64,000 nt of DNA from QHCA01 sp038237645 (GTDB lineage Bacteria > Actinomycetota > Actinomycetes > Mycobacteriales > QHCA01). Both the position numbers and the translations under genes were made by a program. This document shows positions 7,367 to 16,700 of this stretch, piece after piece. Each line of letters opens with the position of its first letter. Position 1 is the stretch's first letter. The stretch covers positions 118,978-182,977 of the forward strand of contig JBBRYN010000001.1 in assembly GCA_038237645.1 (NCBI GenBank), written 5' to 3'. Under the pieces are notes generated by a model that was not told the DNA's origin, ran no database searches, and saw nothing but the letters and a program-made list of their open reading frames with translations.

Positions 7367-10300
7367 CGTCCGGCGGCCCGCAGCCAGAACGTCAGGCCCA
7401 ACTCGGCGTCGGCATGCGGGGTGATGTCGGCTGCCGGCCGACCGCGCTGCACCGATACCGCCAGCACCTCGGCCCCGATGAGTGGCCCATGCTCGGTCAT
7501 CGCCTGCGCGACTTCGCCCTCGGCCCCCCACCACAGCTCGATCCGGTCGGCGATGTCCAGCCCGCTGGTCTTGCGGGCATCCTGGATCAACCGGACGACC
7601 TCGCGGGCGAAGCCGGCTCGTCGCAGCTCCGGTGTCATCCGCACGTCGAGGGCCACGGTCAGCCCGGTCTCGCCGGCCACTGTCCAGCCCTCGCGCGGTG
7701 CCTCGGTAACCACGAAGTCGCCCGGCTCGACGGCAACGTCCTCGACACCGACCTGCACGGTCGGCAGGTCGCCGGACAGGGTGGCGACATCCGCGGCGGC
7801 GATGGCCGCGGCGACGGCCTTCGTCCTCGGTCCGAACCGCCGGCCGAGGGCGCGGAAATTCGGCTTGGCGACCCGGTCGATCACGCTGGTCAATTGTTCG
7901 AGCTCGAGTTCCTCGACGACGTTGAGCTCCTCGGTGGCCAGTGCCCGGAGGTCGGCGGGCAGCCCGGCCCAGTCCGCGCCGAACACCGCCATGGCCGAAA
8001 GCGGCTGGCGGGTCCGGATGCGCGCCTCGGCCCGGGCCGACCGGCCGAGGTCCACCACCCGGCGGAGCAGCGCCATCTGCGCCGAGAGCAACGGATCGAC
8101 GCGCGTGCCGTCCACCTGGGGCCAGGCCGCCAGGTGGACGGAGTCCGGCTGGTCCGGCCGGACGGGGTGGATCAGTGCCGCCCAGACCCGGTCGGTGACG
8201 AAGGGCGTGAACGGCGCCATGAGCAGCGTCAACACGTACAGGGTCTCGTGCAGGGTCGCCAGTGCGGCGGCGTCGCCCTCCCAGAACCGGCGGCGCGACC
8301 GGCGGACGTACCAGTTGGAGAGGTCGTCGACGAACCGCGTCAGCCGGCGCCCGGCGAGCTGCGAATCGAATTCCTCCAGGGCGGCGTCGACCTCTGCCGC
8401 GACCGCATGCAGCTCGGAGATCAGCCAGCGGTCCAGCACCGGCCGGTCGGCGAGGTCCGGCCACGGCCCCTGCTCGGGCGACCAGCCGTTGACCCGCGCG
8501 TACAGCGACTGGAACGCGGCGGTGTTCCAGTAGGTGAGCAGCACCTTGCGCACGATCTCCTCGAGCACCTGGTGCCCGATCCGCCGCGGGCTCCAGGGTG
8601 ACCCGCTGGCCAGCATGAACCACCGCACCGCGTCGGCGCCGTGCCGGTCCATCAGCGGCACCGGCTCGAGGATGTTGCCGAGGTGCTTGCTCATCTTGCG
8701 GCCGTCGGAGGCCATCAGATGTCCCAGGCACAGCACGGTCTCGTACGGTGACCGCTGGAACACCATCGTGCCGATCACCATGAGGGTGTAGAACCAGCCG
8801 CGGGTCTGGTCGATCGCCTCGCAGATGAACTGCCCGGGGTAGGCGCGCTCGAACTCGGAGTTGTCGTGGTAGGGCGCACCCCACTGGGCGAACGGCATCG
8901 AGCCGGAGTCATACCATCCGTCGATAACTGGCCGGACCCGGCTCGCGGGCTTGTCGCATTGCGGGCAGTCGAACCCGACCGCGTCGATGTAGGGCCGGTG
9001 CGGGTCCATGCCGGTGAGGTCGCGCCCGGCCAGCTCGCTCAGCTCGGCGAGCGACCCGACGCAGGTCACGTGGTCGTCGAGGCAGCGCCACAGGGGCAGC
9101 GGAGTGCCCCAGTAACGGTCGCGCGAAAGCGCCCAGTCGACGTTGCCCCGCAGCCAGTCGCCGTAGCGGCCGTGCTTGATGCCGGGCGGGTGCCAGTCGG
9201 TCTTCTCGTTTTCCTCGAGCAGCCGATCCTTGACGCTGGTCGTCTTGATGTACCACGACGGCAGCGCGTAGTAGAGCAGCGGGGTGTCGCACCGCCAGCA
9301 GTGCGGGTAGCTGTGCTCGTAGGGCTCGTAACGGTAGAGCAGTCCGCGGGCCCGCAGGTCGGAGACGAGCACGGCGTCGGCATCCTTGAAGAACATCCCG
9401 CCGACGACCGGCAATGCCTCGTCGAAGCAGCCGTCCGGGCGGACCGGGTTGATCACCGGCAGGTCGTAGGTCTTGGCGACGGCCAGGTCCTCGGCGCCGA
9501 AGGCCGGCGCCTGGTGCACCAGCCCGGTGCCGTCCTGGACGGTGACGTAGGTTGCCAGCCCGACGTAGTGCGCCGCACCGGACCCGTCCGGGAAGTCGAG
9601 GAACTCGAACGGCCGTGCATAGGGCGTGTGCTCGAGTTCGCTGCCGGACAGGCGCTGCAGGACCTCCACCGGCGCGTTGCCGGCCACAGCGCTCAGCAAT
9701 GGCTCGGCCACCACCAGCACCTCGTCACCGATCCGCGCGACGGCATAGGTCACGTCGGGGTGCACGGCGACGGCCGTGTTGGACACCAGCGTCCACGGTG
9801 TCGTGGTCCAGACCAGCAGCGCGGCGCCCAGGTCGGCCAGCGTGCCGCCGGTCACCGGGAGGCGTACGAAGACCGACGGGTCGGTCACCGTGAGGTAGCC
9901 CTGCGCGACCTCGTGGTCGGACAGTCCCGTGCCGCAGCGCGGGCAGTAGGGCGCGACCCGGTGGTCGGAGACCAGGAGGCCCTTGTCCCAGATCTGCTTG
10001 AGCGACCACCAGACCGACTCGATGTAGGTCGTGTCCATGGTGCGGTAGGCCTGGGACATGTCGACCCAGTACCCCATCCGCACGGTCATCTCCTCGAACG
10101 CGTCCACGTGCCGCTCGACCGACTCGCGGCATCTGGCGTTGAACTCCGCGATCCCGTAGGCCTCGATGTCCAACTTGGCGGTGAATCCCAACTCCTTCTC
10201 CACCGCCAGTTCGACCGGCAGGCCATGACAGTCCCAGCCCGCCCGGCGGGGGACGTGGTAGCCCTTCATCGTCTTGAACCGCGGGAAGAGGTCCTTGAAG

Positions 10301-10488
10301 ACGCGGGCCTCGACGTGGTGGGTGCCCGGCTTGCCGTTGGCGGTCGGGGGGCCTTCGTAGAACACCCAGAGCGGCCCGTCCCGCGTCTGCTCCAGGGATC
10401 GCTCGAAGACCTTGCTCGCCCGCCAGCGGGCGAGCAAGGCGTGCTCCATCGCGGGCAGGTCGACCTGGGTGGGAAGCGGCTCGTACAA
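7363..10488 (-). CDS. ileS: Isoleucyl-tRNA synthetase, IleS2-like
   Basis: Charges tRNA-Ile in the cytosol (class Ia synthetase). Seen: the HIGH-equivalent in PPTANGKPGTHHVEAR at about residues 47-62, where the motif reads GTHH (the swapped GXHH form of IleS2 enzymes rather than HXGH), the KMSKH signature near 597, and the editing domain between them. The frame is open further upstream through the T-box leader, so the long N-terminus is not real. I chose TTG 10488 because GGAGAGG sits 7 nt before it and because translation from there gives LYEPLPTQVDLPAMEHALL and 1041 residues, the usual length. Expression is predicted to be controlled by the T-box leader. It stands alone on the minus strand among plus-strand genes. 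Confidence 0.95.
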   Translation of the reverse strand: MYEPLPTQVDLPAMEHALLARWRASKVFERSLEQTRDGPLWVFYEGPPTANGKPGTHHVEARVFKDLFPRFKTMKGYHVPRRAGWDCHGLPVELAVEKELGFTAKLDIEAYGIAEFNARCRESVERHVDAFEEMTVRMGYWVDMSQAYRTMDTTYIESVWWSLKQIWDKGLLVSDHRVAPYCPRCGTGLSDHEVAQGYLTVTDPSVFVRLPVTGGTLADLGAALLVWTTTPWTLVSNTAVAVHPDVTYAVARIGDEVLVVAEPLLSAVAGNAPVEVLQRLSGSELEHTPYARPFEFLDFPDGSGAAHYVGLATYVTVQDGTGLVHQAPAFGAEDLAVAKTYDLPVINPVRPDGCFDEALPVVGGMFFKDADAVLVSDLRARGLLYRYEPYEHSYPHCWRCDTPLLYYALPSWYIKTTSVKDRLLEENEKTDWHPPGIKHGRYGDWLRGNVDWALSRDRYWGTPLPLWRCLDDHVTCVGSLAELSELAGRDLTGMDPHRPYIDAVGFDCPQCDKPASRVRPVIDGWYDSGSMPFAQWGAPYHDNSEFERAYPGQFICEAIDQTRGWFYTLMVIGTMVFQRSPYETVLCLGHLMASDGRKMSKHLGNILEPVPLMDRHGADAVRWFMLASGSPWSPRRIGHQVLEEIVRKVLLTYWNTAAFQSLYARVNGWSPEQGPWPDLADRPVLDRWLISELHAVAAEVDAALEEFDSQLAGRRLTRFVDDLSNWYVRRSRRRFWEGDAAALATLHETLYVLTLLMAPFTPFVTDRVWAALIHPVRPDQPDSVHLAAWPQVDGTRVDPLLSAQMALLRRVVDLGRSARAEARIRTRQPLSAMAVFGADWAGLPADLRALATEELNVVEELELEQLTSVIDRVAKPNFRALGRRFGPRTKAVAAAIAAADVATLSGDLPTVQVGVEDVAVEPGDFVVTEAPREGWTVAGETGLTVALDVRMTPELRRAGFAREVVRLIQDARKTSGLDIADRIELWWGAEGEVAQAMTEHGPLIGAEVLAVSVQRGRPAADITPHADAELGLTFWLRAAGR
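10410..10439 (-). other. Perfect 14-bp inverted repeat in the ileS 5' coding region
   Basis: CCTTGCTCGCCCGC and its exact complement flank a two-base centre (usable as a 13-bp stem with a 4-nt loop). It lies about 50-80 nt inside ileS and encodes part of ALLARWRASKVF. It could act as an mRNA hairpin after initiation, or be chance in G+C-rich coding sequence. Confidence 0.5.
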
Positions 10489-10747
10489 CTCGGGTCCTCT
10501 CCAACGCTCGATGCAGTGCCGTTGGAAGGACGACCGTCGCAGGACGGCCGCGGTACCACCCTCCTTGAACACCCGGGCCCGGGTGTTCCGCTCTGGTGCC
10601 ACGGTGCCGGATCTAATGAGGTAGCTGGACTGCTGCCCGTTCTCCCGGCCGGCTCAGGGTGATCCTCACGCCGGCCAGGCCCCCCGGGCTCACACCGTCC
10701 CCGGGTCGCTGCGGGCTGCGTCCGGCGCTGACTGTCCCGTCAACGCC
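10489..10747 (-). promoter_or_regulatory. ileS T-box leader (translational, ultrashort stem I)
   Basis: Leader RNA that senses uncharged tRNA-Ile. Seen, reading the minus strand: a GC stem GCCGGC...GCCGGC enclosing the specifier ATC (10663-10661, an Ile codon) in GTGAGGATCACC; a stem AACACCCGGGCCCGGGTGTT (10588-10569); the T-box AAGGAGGGTGGTACCGCGG (10566-10548), whose TGGT can pair with the ACCA end of tRNA-Ile; and, before the TTG start, GTCCTTCCAACG (10531-10520), which can pair with CGTTGGAGAGGAC (10506-10494) and so hide the GGAGAGG ribosome site. The same TCCTT can instead pair with AAGGA of the T-box. Alternative sequestrator/antisequestrator pairing matches the translational ileS T-boxes of actinobacteria. 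A TAGGAT hexamer at 10759-10754 may be the -10 box; the 5' end of the RNA is estimated from it. Confidence 0.9.
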
Positions 10748-10984
10748 GGGTTCATCCTAGCGCCGGGCGTGGCTGACGCGCCGTCCGCATCGCCCGGTCG
10801 CTGTCACCAAATTCGCCTCCGGCTGCACCGCAATAACCCGGCAAACGAGCAGCATTGCGGCAAAGCAGGCCGGGCAGCTCTACGATCCCGGCCTGTCTCC
10901 GTGGTCGCTGCCCGCGGAAGCACGTACGCTGTGTCGCTATGCGTGTCGCCCTGCACTAGCGGGGTAGCTGAGATTGGGGGCGGG
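10748..10984. other. Divergent promoter region between ileS and the DksA-like gene
   Basis: No gene supported. It holds the putative ileS -10 hexamer TAGGAT on the minus strand (10759-10754) and should contain the promoter of the plus-strand DksA-like gene. The plus-strand frame is open from 10769 but lacks family similarity before 10985. Confidence 0.5.
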
Positions 10985-12148
10985 ATGGCCGAGCGAAGGC
11001 GGATTGCCGAGCGGCTCAAGCGCGCCCTCACGACATCTCGCGGGGCGCAGCGGGGTGATGCCAAGGGCGGTGGCGTCGCGGCCGGCAAGGCGAACACGGC
11101 CGTGACCAGGACAGCCGCCAGCACGGCCCCCAAGAGCGCTGCCAAGCCCGCGTCCCGCGCCGCGAAGCCGGCCACGAAAGCAGCGGGCCGGCCCGTCGCC
11201 GCGCCGGCGGCCAAGCCGTCGGCCAGGTTGGCTGCGAAGGCAACCGGCAAGAGTGGCCCCAAGGCGGGCGCCAAGACGGCCAAGAGCACCTCTGCGAAGG
11301 CTGGCGCCGTCAAGGCGACCGCCGTCAAGACCACCAAAGAATCGGCGCAGCCGGCCGGTCGGGCGGCTGCGGTCAAGAAGGCGCCGGCCAAGGGCACCAG
11401 CGCGAAGGCTCGCGCCGCTGCGCTCACTACACCGGTCAAGCGTGACCCGGCGGCGAAGAAGCCTGCCGCCAGGCGGGCCCCGGCCGGCGCGTCCGCCGGC
11501 AAGGCTGCGGTCAAGAGCGCTCCGGCCAAGACAGTTCCGGCCAAGACAGTTCCGGCCAAGACAGTGGCGAAGAACACGCCGGCCACCTCGACGCCGGCCA
11601 AACCTGCGGGCAGGGCTTCTGCGGGCAAGGTTGCTGCAGGCAAAGCGGCGGCGGCAGCCAAGTCCGGCGCCAAGAAGGCAACCACGAAGGCTGCTTCTCC
11701 GGTGAGTTCGTCCCAGAAGTCGGCGACGGCAGCGTCGGCTGCTGACATGTCGGCTCCGGCGGAGCCGGTCCGGGCGATGCCACGCAGCTCCGCGAAGGAG
11801 TTCGCCGGCATCCGGCGGTCGCTGTTGGAGCGCGGCGCCGAGTTGCGCGAGGAATACGACCGCGCGATGGCCGACATCAACGACCTGCAACGCGATCGGG
11901 TCGGCGATATGGCAGGCGACGACCAGGCGGACACCGGCACCAAGACCTTCGAACGCGAGCAGGAGATCTCGCTCGCAAACGGAATGCTGGATCGGCTGGC
12001 GCAGGTCGAGCACGCTCTCGACCGCCTCGACTCCGGCACATACGGCCGGTGTGAGCGGTGCGGCAACCCGATTCCCAAGGCGCGGCTCGAGGCGTTCCCG
12101 AGCGTGACGCTGTGTGTGAGCTGCAAGCAGCACGAGGAACGTCGCTGA
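10985..12148 (+). CDS. DksA/TraR zinc-finger protein with histone-H1-like Lys/Ala tail
   Basis: 387 residues. The C-terminal third (about 270-387) is a DksA/TraR protein: a coiled-coil hairpin (RSLLERGAELREEYDRAM ... EISLANGMLDRLAQVEHALDRL) and a four-cysteine zinc finger CERCGNPI ... CVSCK. Such proteins bind the RNA polymerase secondary channel; a paralogue before lspA is usual in actinobacteria. The first two thirds are a low-complexity AAK/PAK-rich, highly basic tail like histone H1 or the HupB C-terminus, including a three-copy 15-bp repeat. DNA or RNA binding by the tail is inference. The ATG at 10985 (MAERRRIAERLKR) is preferred to the GTG at 10769. Confidence 0.85.
   Translation: MAERRRIAERLKRALTTSRGAQRGDAKGGGVAAGKANTAVTRTAASTAPKSAAKPASRAAKPATKAAGRPVAAPAAKPSARLAAKATGKSGPKAGAKTAKSTSAKAGAVKATAVKTTKESAQPAGRAAAVKKAPAKGTSAKARAAALTTPVKRDPAAKKPAARRAPAGASAGKAAVKSAPAKTVPAKTVPAKTVAKNTPATSTPAKPAGRASAGKVAAGKAAAAAKSGAKKATTKAASPVSSSQKSATAASAADMSAPAEPVRAMPRSSAKEFAGIRRSLLERGAELREEYDRAMADINDLQRDRVGDMAGDDQADTGTKTFEREQEISLANGMLDRLAQVEHALDRLDSGTYGRCERCGNPIPKARLEAFPSVTLCVSCKQHEERR
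11521..11565 (+). repeat. 15-bp tandem repeat, three identical copies
   Basis: Three identical consecutive copies of TCCGGCCAAGACAGT inside the Lys/Ala-rich tail of the DksA-like gene, encoding repeated VPAKT. In frame, so copy number can vary without breaking the gene. Confidence 0.9.
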
Positions 12149-12705
12149 ACGATCCGGCAGCCAGTCCGACCGATCGCGGTGAAGGGCCTGCGGCGCGCCC
12201 GTTCCTGTGGCTGTCCCGGCGGGTCCAACTGCTCGCCGGCACCGCCCTGCTCGTCGTCGTACTCGACGCTTCGACAAAGGCGGCCGTGGTCGCCTACTTG
12301 TCCGACCGCACGCCGGTGCGACTGCTCGGCGGCCTGGTCTATATCGTGCACGCCCGCAACACCGGCGCGGCGTTCAGCATCGCCCAGGGGCAGACGTTGC
12401 TGCTGTCCCTCGTCGCGGTCGCGGTGATCATCGCGATCGCTCGCAGCGCACGCCGGTTGGGCTCGAATGCCTGGGCGGGCTGCCTCGGGCTCATCCTCGG
12501 CGGCGCGCTGGGCAACCTCGCCGACCGGGTCTTCCGGGCCCCCGGGCCGTTACGCGGCGCGGTGGTCGACTGGATCGATTTTCAGGTGTGGCCGGTGTTC
12601 AACCTGGCCGACTCCGCCCTAGTGCTCGGCGTCTGCCTCGCGGTGCTGTTCGAGATCCAGGGCCGGCGCTTCGACGGTAGCCGGGTCGAAAAGCGTCGTG
12701 GTTGA
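12145..12705 (+). CDS. lspA: Lipoprotein signal peptidase (signal peptidase II)
   Basis: Aspartyl protease of the inner membrane that removes signal peptides from prolipoproteins. Seen: four hydrophobic helices and both catalytic-Asp motifs, GNLADR (D127) and FNLADSA (D156), plus the RNTGAAFS segment. The start is uncertain: the frame has no ATG near the expected site. CTG 12145 overlaps the previous stop (CTGA) with GAGGA 6 nt upstream and gives 186 residues; a GTG about 30 nt upstream inside the dksA-like gene is the alternative. It acts with lgt (54183) on lipoproteins such as the one at 20473-21024. Confidence 0.93.
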   Translation: MNDPAASPTDRGEGPAARPFLWLSRRVQLLAGTALLVVVLDASTKAAVVAYLSDRTPVRLLGGLVYIVHARNTGAAFSIAQGQTLLLSLVAVAVIIAIARSARRLGSNAWAGCLGLILGGALGNLADRVFRAPGPLRGAVVDWIDFQVWPVFNLADSALVLGVCLAVLFEIQGRRFDGSRVEKRRG

Positions 12706-13627
12706 CCGCCGGTCCCTACCGGTTCCGGACGGACTCGACGGGATGCGGCTGGACGCCGCCCTGGCCCGGATGTTCGGGTTGTCCCGAACCGCAGCGGTGG
12801 AGATCGTCGAACGCGGTGACGCGACCGTCGACGGGCAGGTGCGGGGCAAATCCGAGCGGCTACATGCCGGTGCCTGGCTCGAGGTCGCGCTGCCGCCCCC
12901 GCCGCACGCACCAGCACCGGACCTGCGCCCGGTCGACGGGCTGACGGTGGTCTACGCCGACGACGACGTGGTCGTCGTCGACAAGCCAGTGGGCGTGGCG
13001 GCGCACCCCAGCCCCGGCTGGGACGGCCCCACCGTGGTCGGCGGGCTGACGGCCATGGGTCACCGGCTGTCGACCAGCGGGGCGGCCGAGCGGCAGGGCG
13101 TCGTACACCGGCTCGACGTCGGCACGAGCGGCCTGATGGCGGTCGCCAAGAGCGAGCCGGCCTACACCGCGCTCAAGGCGGCCTTCAGGGAGCGCACCGT
13201 GGCCAAGGGCTACAGCGCTCTGGTCCAGGGGCACCCGGACCCGCTACGAGGCACAGTCGATGCTCCGATAGACCGGCATCCCACCGCCGATTACCGCTGG
13301 GCGGTCGTGGCGGACGGACGGCCGAGCATCACCCACTACGACACGATCGAGGCGTTCCGGGCGGCGACGTTGCTGGACATCACCCTGGAGACCGGCCGCA
13401 CGCACCAGATCCGGGTGCACCTGGCGGCCCTGCGGCATCCCTGCGTCGGTGACCTCACATACGGCGCCGACCCGACCCTGGCTGCGCGGCTGCAGCTGCG
13501 CCGGCAGTGGCTGCACGCCCGGCGGCTCGGCTTTGCCCACCCGGGCGACGGCAGGTGGCTGGAGTTCGAGTCCGCGTATCCCGAAGATCTGGCGCGGGCG
13601 CTGGAGCAGGTCGCGTCGGAGTCCTGA
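12698..13627 (+). CDS. rluD: RluD-family 23S rRNA pseudouridine synthase
   Basis: RluA/RluD-type pseudouridine synthase acting on rRNA. Seen: an N-terminal S4 RNA-binding domain (about residues 11-65, RLDAALARMFGLSR), then the catalytic domain with VVDKPVGVAAHP and the catalytic aspartate D140 in HRLDVGTSGLM, and the late motif TGRTHQIRVHLA. 309 residues is standard. The GTG start overlaps the lspA stop by 8 nt, so translation is probably coupled. The lspA-rluD-dnaE order is conserved in actinobacteria. The exact uridine targets cannot be told from the sequence. Confidence 0.93.
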   Translation: MVDRRSLPVPDGLDGMRLDAALARMFGLSRTAAVEIVERGDATVDGQVRGKSERLHAGAWLEVALPPPPHAPAPDLRPVDGLTVVYADDDVVVVDKPVGVAAHPSPGWDGPTVVGGLTAMGHRLSTSGAAERQGVVHRLDVGTSGLMAVAKSEPAYTALKAAFRERTVAKGYSALVQGHPDPLRGTVDAPIDRHPTADYRWAVVADGRPSITHYDTIEAFRAATLLDITLETGRTHQIRVHLAALRHPCVGDLTYGADPTLAARLQLRRQWLHARRLGFAHPGDGRWLEFESAYPEDLARALEQVASES

Positions 13628-13718
13628 CCCAGCGGGCGGATCGGTTCCGGCCGGTGCGGGTCGCACCGGCGGATTGTCGGCACCGGATGGCAGACTTGGG
13701 CGCCATGGGGTGCCGTCG

Positions 13719-16700
13719 ATGACTAGCTCGTTCGTGCACCTCCACGTTCACACCGAATACTCCATGCTCGACGGTGCGGCTCGCCTCGGCGACCTGTTCG
13801 AGGGCTGCCAGCAGATGGGCATGTCGGCACTGGCGATGACCGACCACGGCAACCTCTACGGCGCCTACGACTTCGCCACGAAGGCCACTGCGGCCGGCGT
13901 CACGCCGATCCTGGGCATCGAGGCCTACCTTGCTCCGGGCAGCCGCTACGACAAGCGCATGCCCAGCGACGGGCCGAAGCGGCGGACGCCCTACTCCCAT
14001 CTCACCCTGCTGTCCACCGGCCCCGCGGGCTACCGCAACCTGTCGCGGCTGGCCAGTCGGGCCAGCCTGGAAGGGCACTACCTCAAGCCGCGGATGGATC
14101 GCGAGCTTCTCGCCGAGCACGCGGTCGGCCTGATCGGCACGACCGGCTGCCCTGGTGGCGAGGTGTGCCAGGCGCTCGAGGCGGGCGACTACGACCGGGC
14201 CAAGCGGATCACCGGCGAGATGGCAGAGATCTTCGGGCCGGGCAACTACTACGTCGAGGTCATGCAGCACGGCATCGACATCGAGCGGCGCACCACGGCC
14301 AGCCTGGTCCGGATCGCCGGGGAGCTCGGCCTGCCGCTGCTGGCGACCAACGACCTGCACTACACCCGGCAGGAGGACTCCGTCGCGCACGAGGTGCTGC
14401 TGTGTGTGCAGACCGGGGCCACGCTGGCCGACCCGCAGCGGTTCAAGCTCGATGGCAACGAGTTCTTTCTCAAGTCGCCGGAGGAGATGCGGCGGCTCTT
14501 CCGCGAGCTGCCCGCTGCCTGCGACAACACCCTCGCAGTAGCCGAGCGCATCGACAAGTACGACTTCGCCTTCCGCGACCTGATGCCGCGGTTCCCGTTG
14601 CCCGCGGGCGAGACGGAGGCGTCCTGGCTGCGCTCCGAGGTGGATCGCGGCCTGACCGGCCGATTCCCCGGCGGGGTGCCCGAGGCGCATCGGGCCCAGG
14701 CCGACTACGAGATCGGCGTCATCACCCAGATGGGCTTTCCCGGCTACTTCCTCGTGGTGGCCGACCTGGTCCGCCATGCCAAGGACAACGGCATCCGGGT
14801 CGGCCCCGGCCGCGGGTCGGCCGCCGGCGCCGTGATCGCTTATGCGCTGGGGATCACCGAGCTCGACCCGCTCCAGCACGGGCTGCTCTTCGAGCGCTTC
14901 CTCAACCCGGAGCGGGTGTCGATGCCCGACATCGACCTCGACTTCGACGAGCGCCGCCGCGGCGACATGATCCGCTACGCAACGCAGACCTACGGCGAGG
15001 AGCGGGTCGCGCAGATCATCACCTATGGCACCATCAAGGCCAAGCAGGCGGTCAAGGACTCCGCCCGGGTGCTGGGCTATCCGTTCGGGATGGGGGAGCG
15101 CCTCACCAAGGCCATGCCGCCACCGGTCATGGGCAAGGACCTGTCGCTGTCGGGGATGTTCGACAGCAAGAATTCCCGTTACGCCGAAGCCGGCGAGTTC
15201 CGCGAGGTCTACGCCGGCGACCCCGATGCCACGCGGGTCGTCGACACCGCGCGCGGGCTCGAGGGCCTAAAGCGGCAGTGGGGGGTGCACGCGGCGGGCG
15301 TGATCCTGTCGCGCGAGCCGCTGATGGATGTCATCCCGATCATGCGACGCGAGCAGGACGGCGCCATCATCACGCAGTTCGACATGGGTGCCTGCGAAGC
15401 CCTCGGCCTGCTCAAGATGGATTTCCTGGGCCTGCGCAATCTCACCGTCCTCGACGACTGCCTGCTCAACATCGAGGCCAACAGGGGCCGGACGCTGGTG
15501 CTCGAGGACCTGCCGCTGGACAACAAGCCGGCCTACGAGTTGCTGGCCCGGGGCGAGACGCTCGGCGTCTTCCAGCTCGACGGTGGCCCGATGCGCTCGC
15601 TGCTGCGATCGATGGCGCCGGACAACTTCGAGGACATCTCGGCGGTGATCGCCCTCTACCGCCCCGGGCCGATGGGCGCCAACGCGCACAACGACTACGC
15701 CGACCGCAAGAACGGCCGCAAGCCGATCACCGCGATCCACCCGGAGTTGGCCGCTCCGCTGGCCGAGATCCTCGGTGACACCTACGGCCTGATCGTCTAT
15801 CAGGAACAGGTCATGGCGATCGCCCAGCAACTCGCCGGCTACTCACTCGGTCAGGCCGACCTCCTGCGCCGCGCGATGGGCAAGAAGAAGAAGGCGATCC
15901 TCGACAAGGAATACGTCCCGTTCTGCGACGGCATGCGCTCGCGCGGCTACAGCGCCGGGGCCACCAAGACGCTCTGGGACATCCTGGTCCCCTTCTCCGA
16001 CTACGCCTTCAACAAGGCACACACGGCCGGTTACGGGTTGGTCTCCTACTGGACGGCCTACCTCAAGGCCAACTTCCCGGCCGAGTACATGGCCGCCCTG
16101 CTCACCAGCGTGCGCGACGACAAGGACAAGTCGGCGCTCTATCTCAACGAGTGCCGGCGCATGGGCATCAAGGTTCTGCCGCCCGACGTCAACGAGTCCG
16201 ACGCCGACTACACCCCGCGTGGCACCGACATCCGGTTCGGCCTCGGCGCGATCCGCAACGTGGGGGCCAACGTCGTCGCCTCGATCGTGCGCAGCCGGCA
16301 GGGCAGGGGTCGCTTCGCCGACTTCGGTGACTTCCTGCGCAAGGTCGAGCCGGTTGTCTGCAACAAGAAGACGATCGAGTCACTGATCAAGGCAGGGGCG
16401 TTCGACTCACTGGGTCACAGCCGGCGGGGCCTGGTGCATGTGCACGCGGAGGCGGTCGACGCCTGCATGGGTGTCAAGCGAGCGGAGTCGATCGGTCAGT
16501 TCGACCTGTTCAGCCTCGACGACGGCGAGCCGGGCAGCGAGGCAGGCCCGACCTTCGACCTGGTCATCCCGATGGGCGAGTGGCCCAAGGCCGACCTGCT
16601 GCGCCTGGAGCGGGACATGCTCGGCCTGTACGTCTCCGATCATCCGCTGCTCGGCATCGAACACCTGCTGGCGCCGCTCACCGACTCTTCCGTCGCGGCG

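Noticed and set aside
7142..8884. 580-codon open frame on the minus strand inside ileS
   Set aside because: Composition is Arg/Gly/Pro-rich without any family motif; it is the shadow of ileS in another frame, as expected in very G+C-rich DNA.
13455..14879. 474-codon open frame antisense to dnaE
   Set aside because: dnaE PHP and polymerase motifs run continuously on the plus strand; the antisense frame has none.
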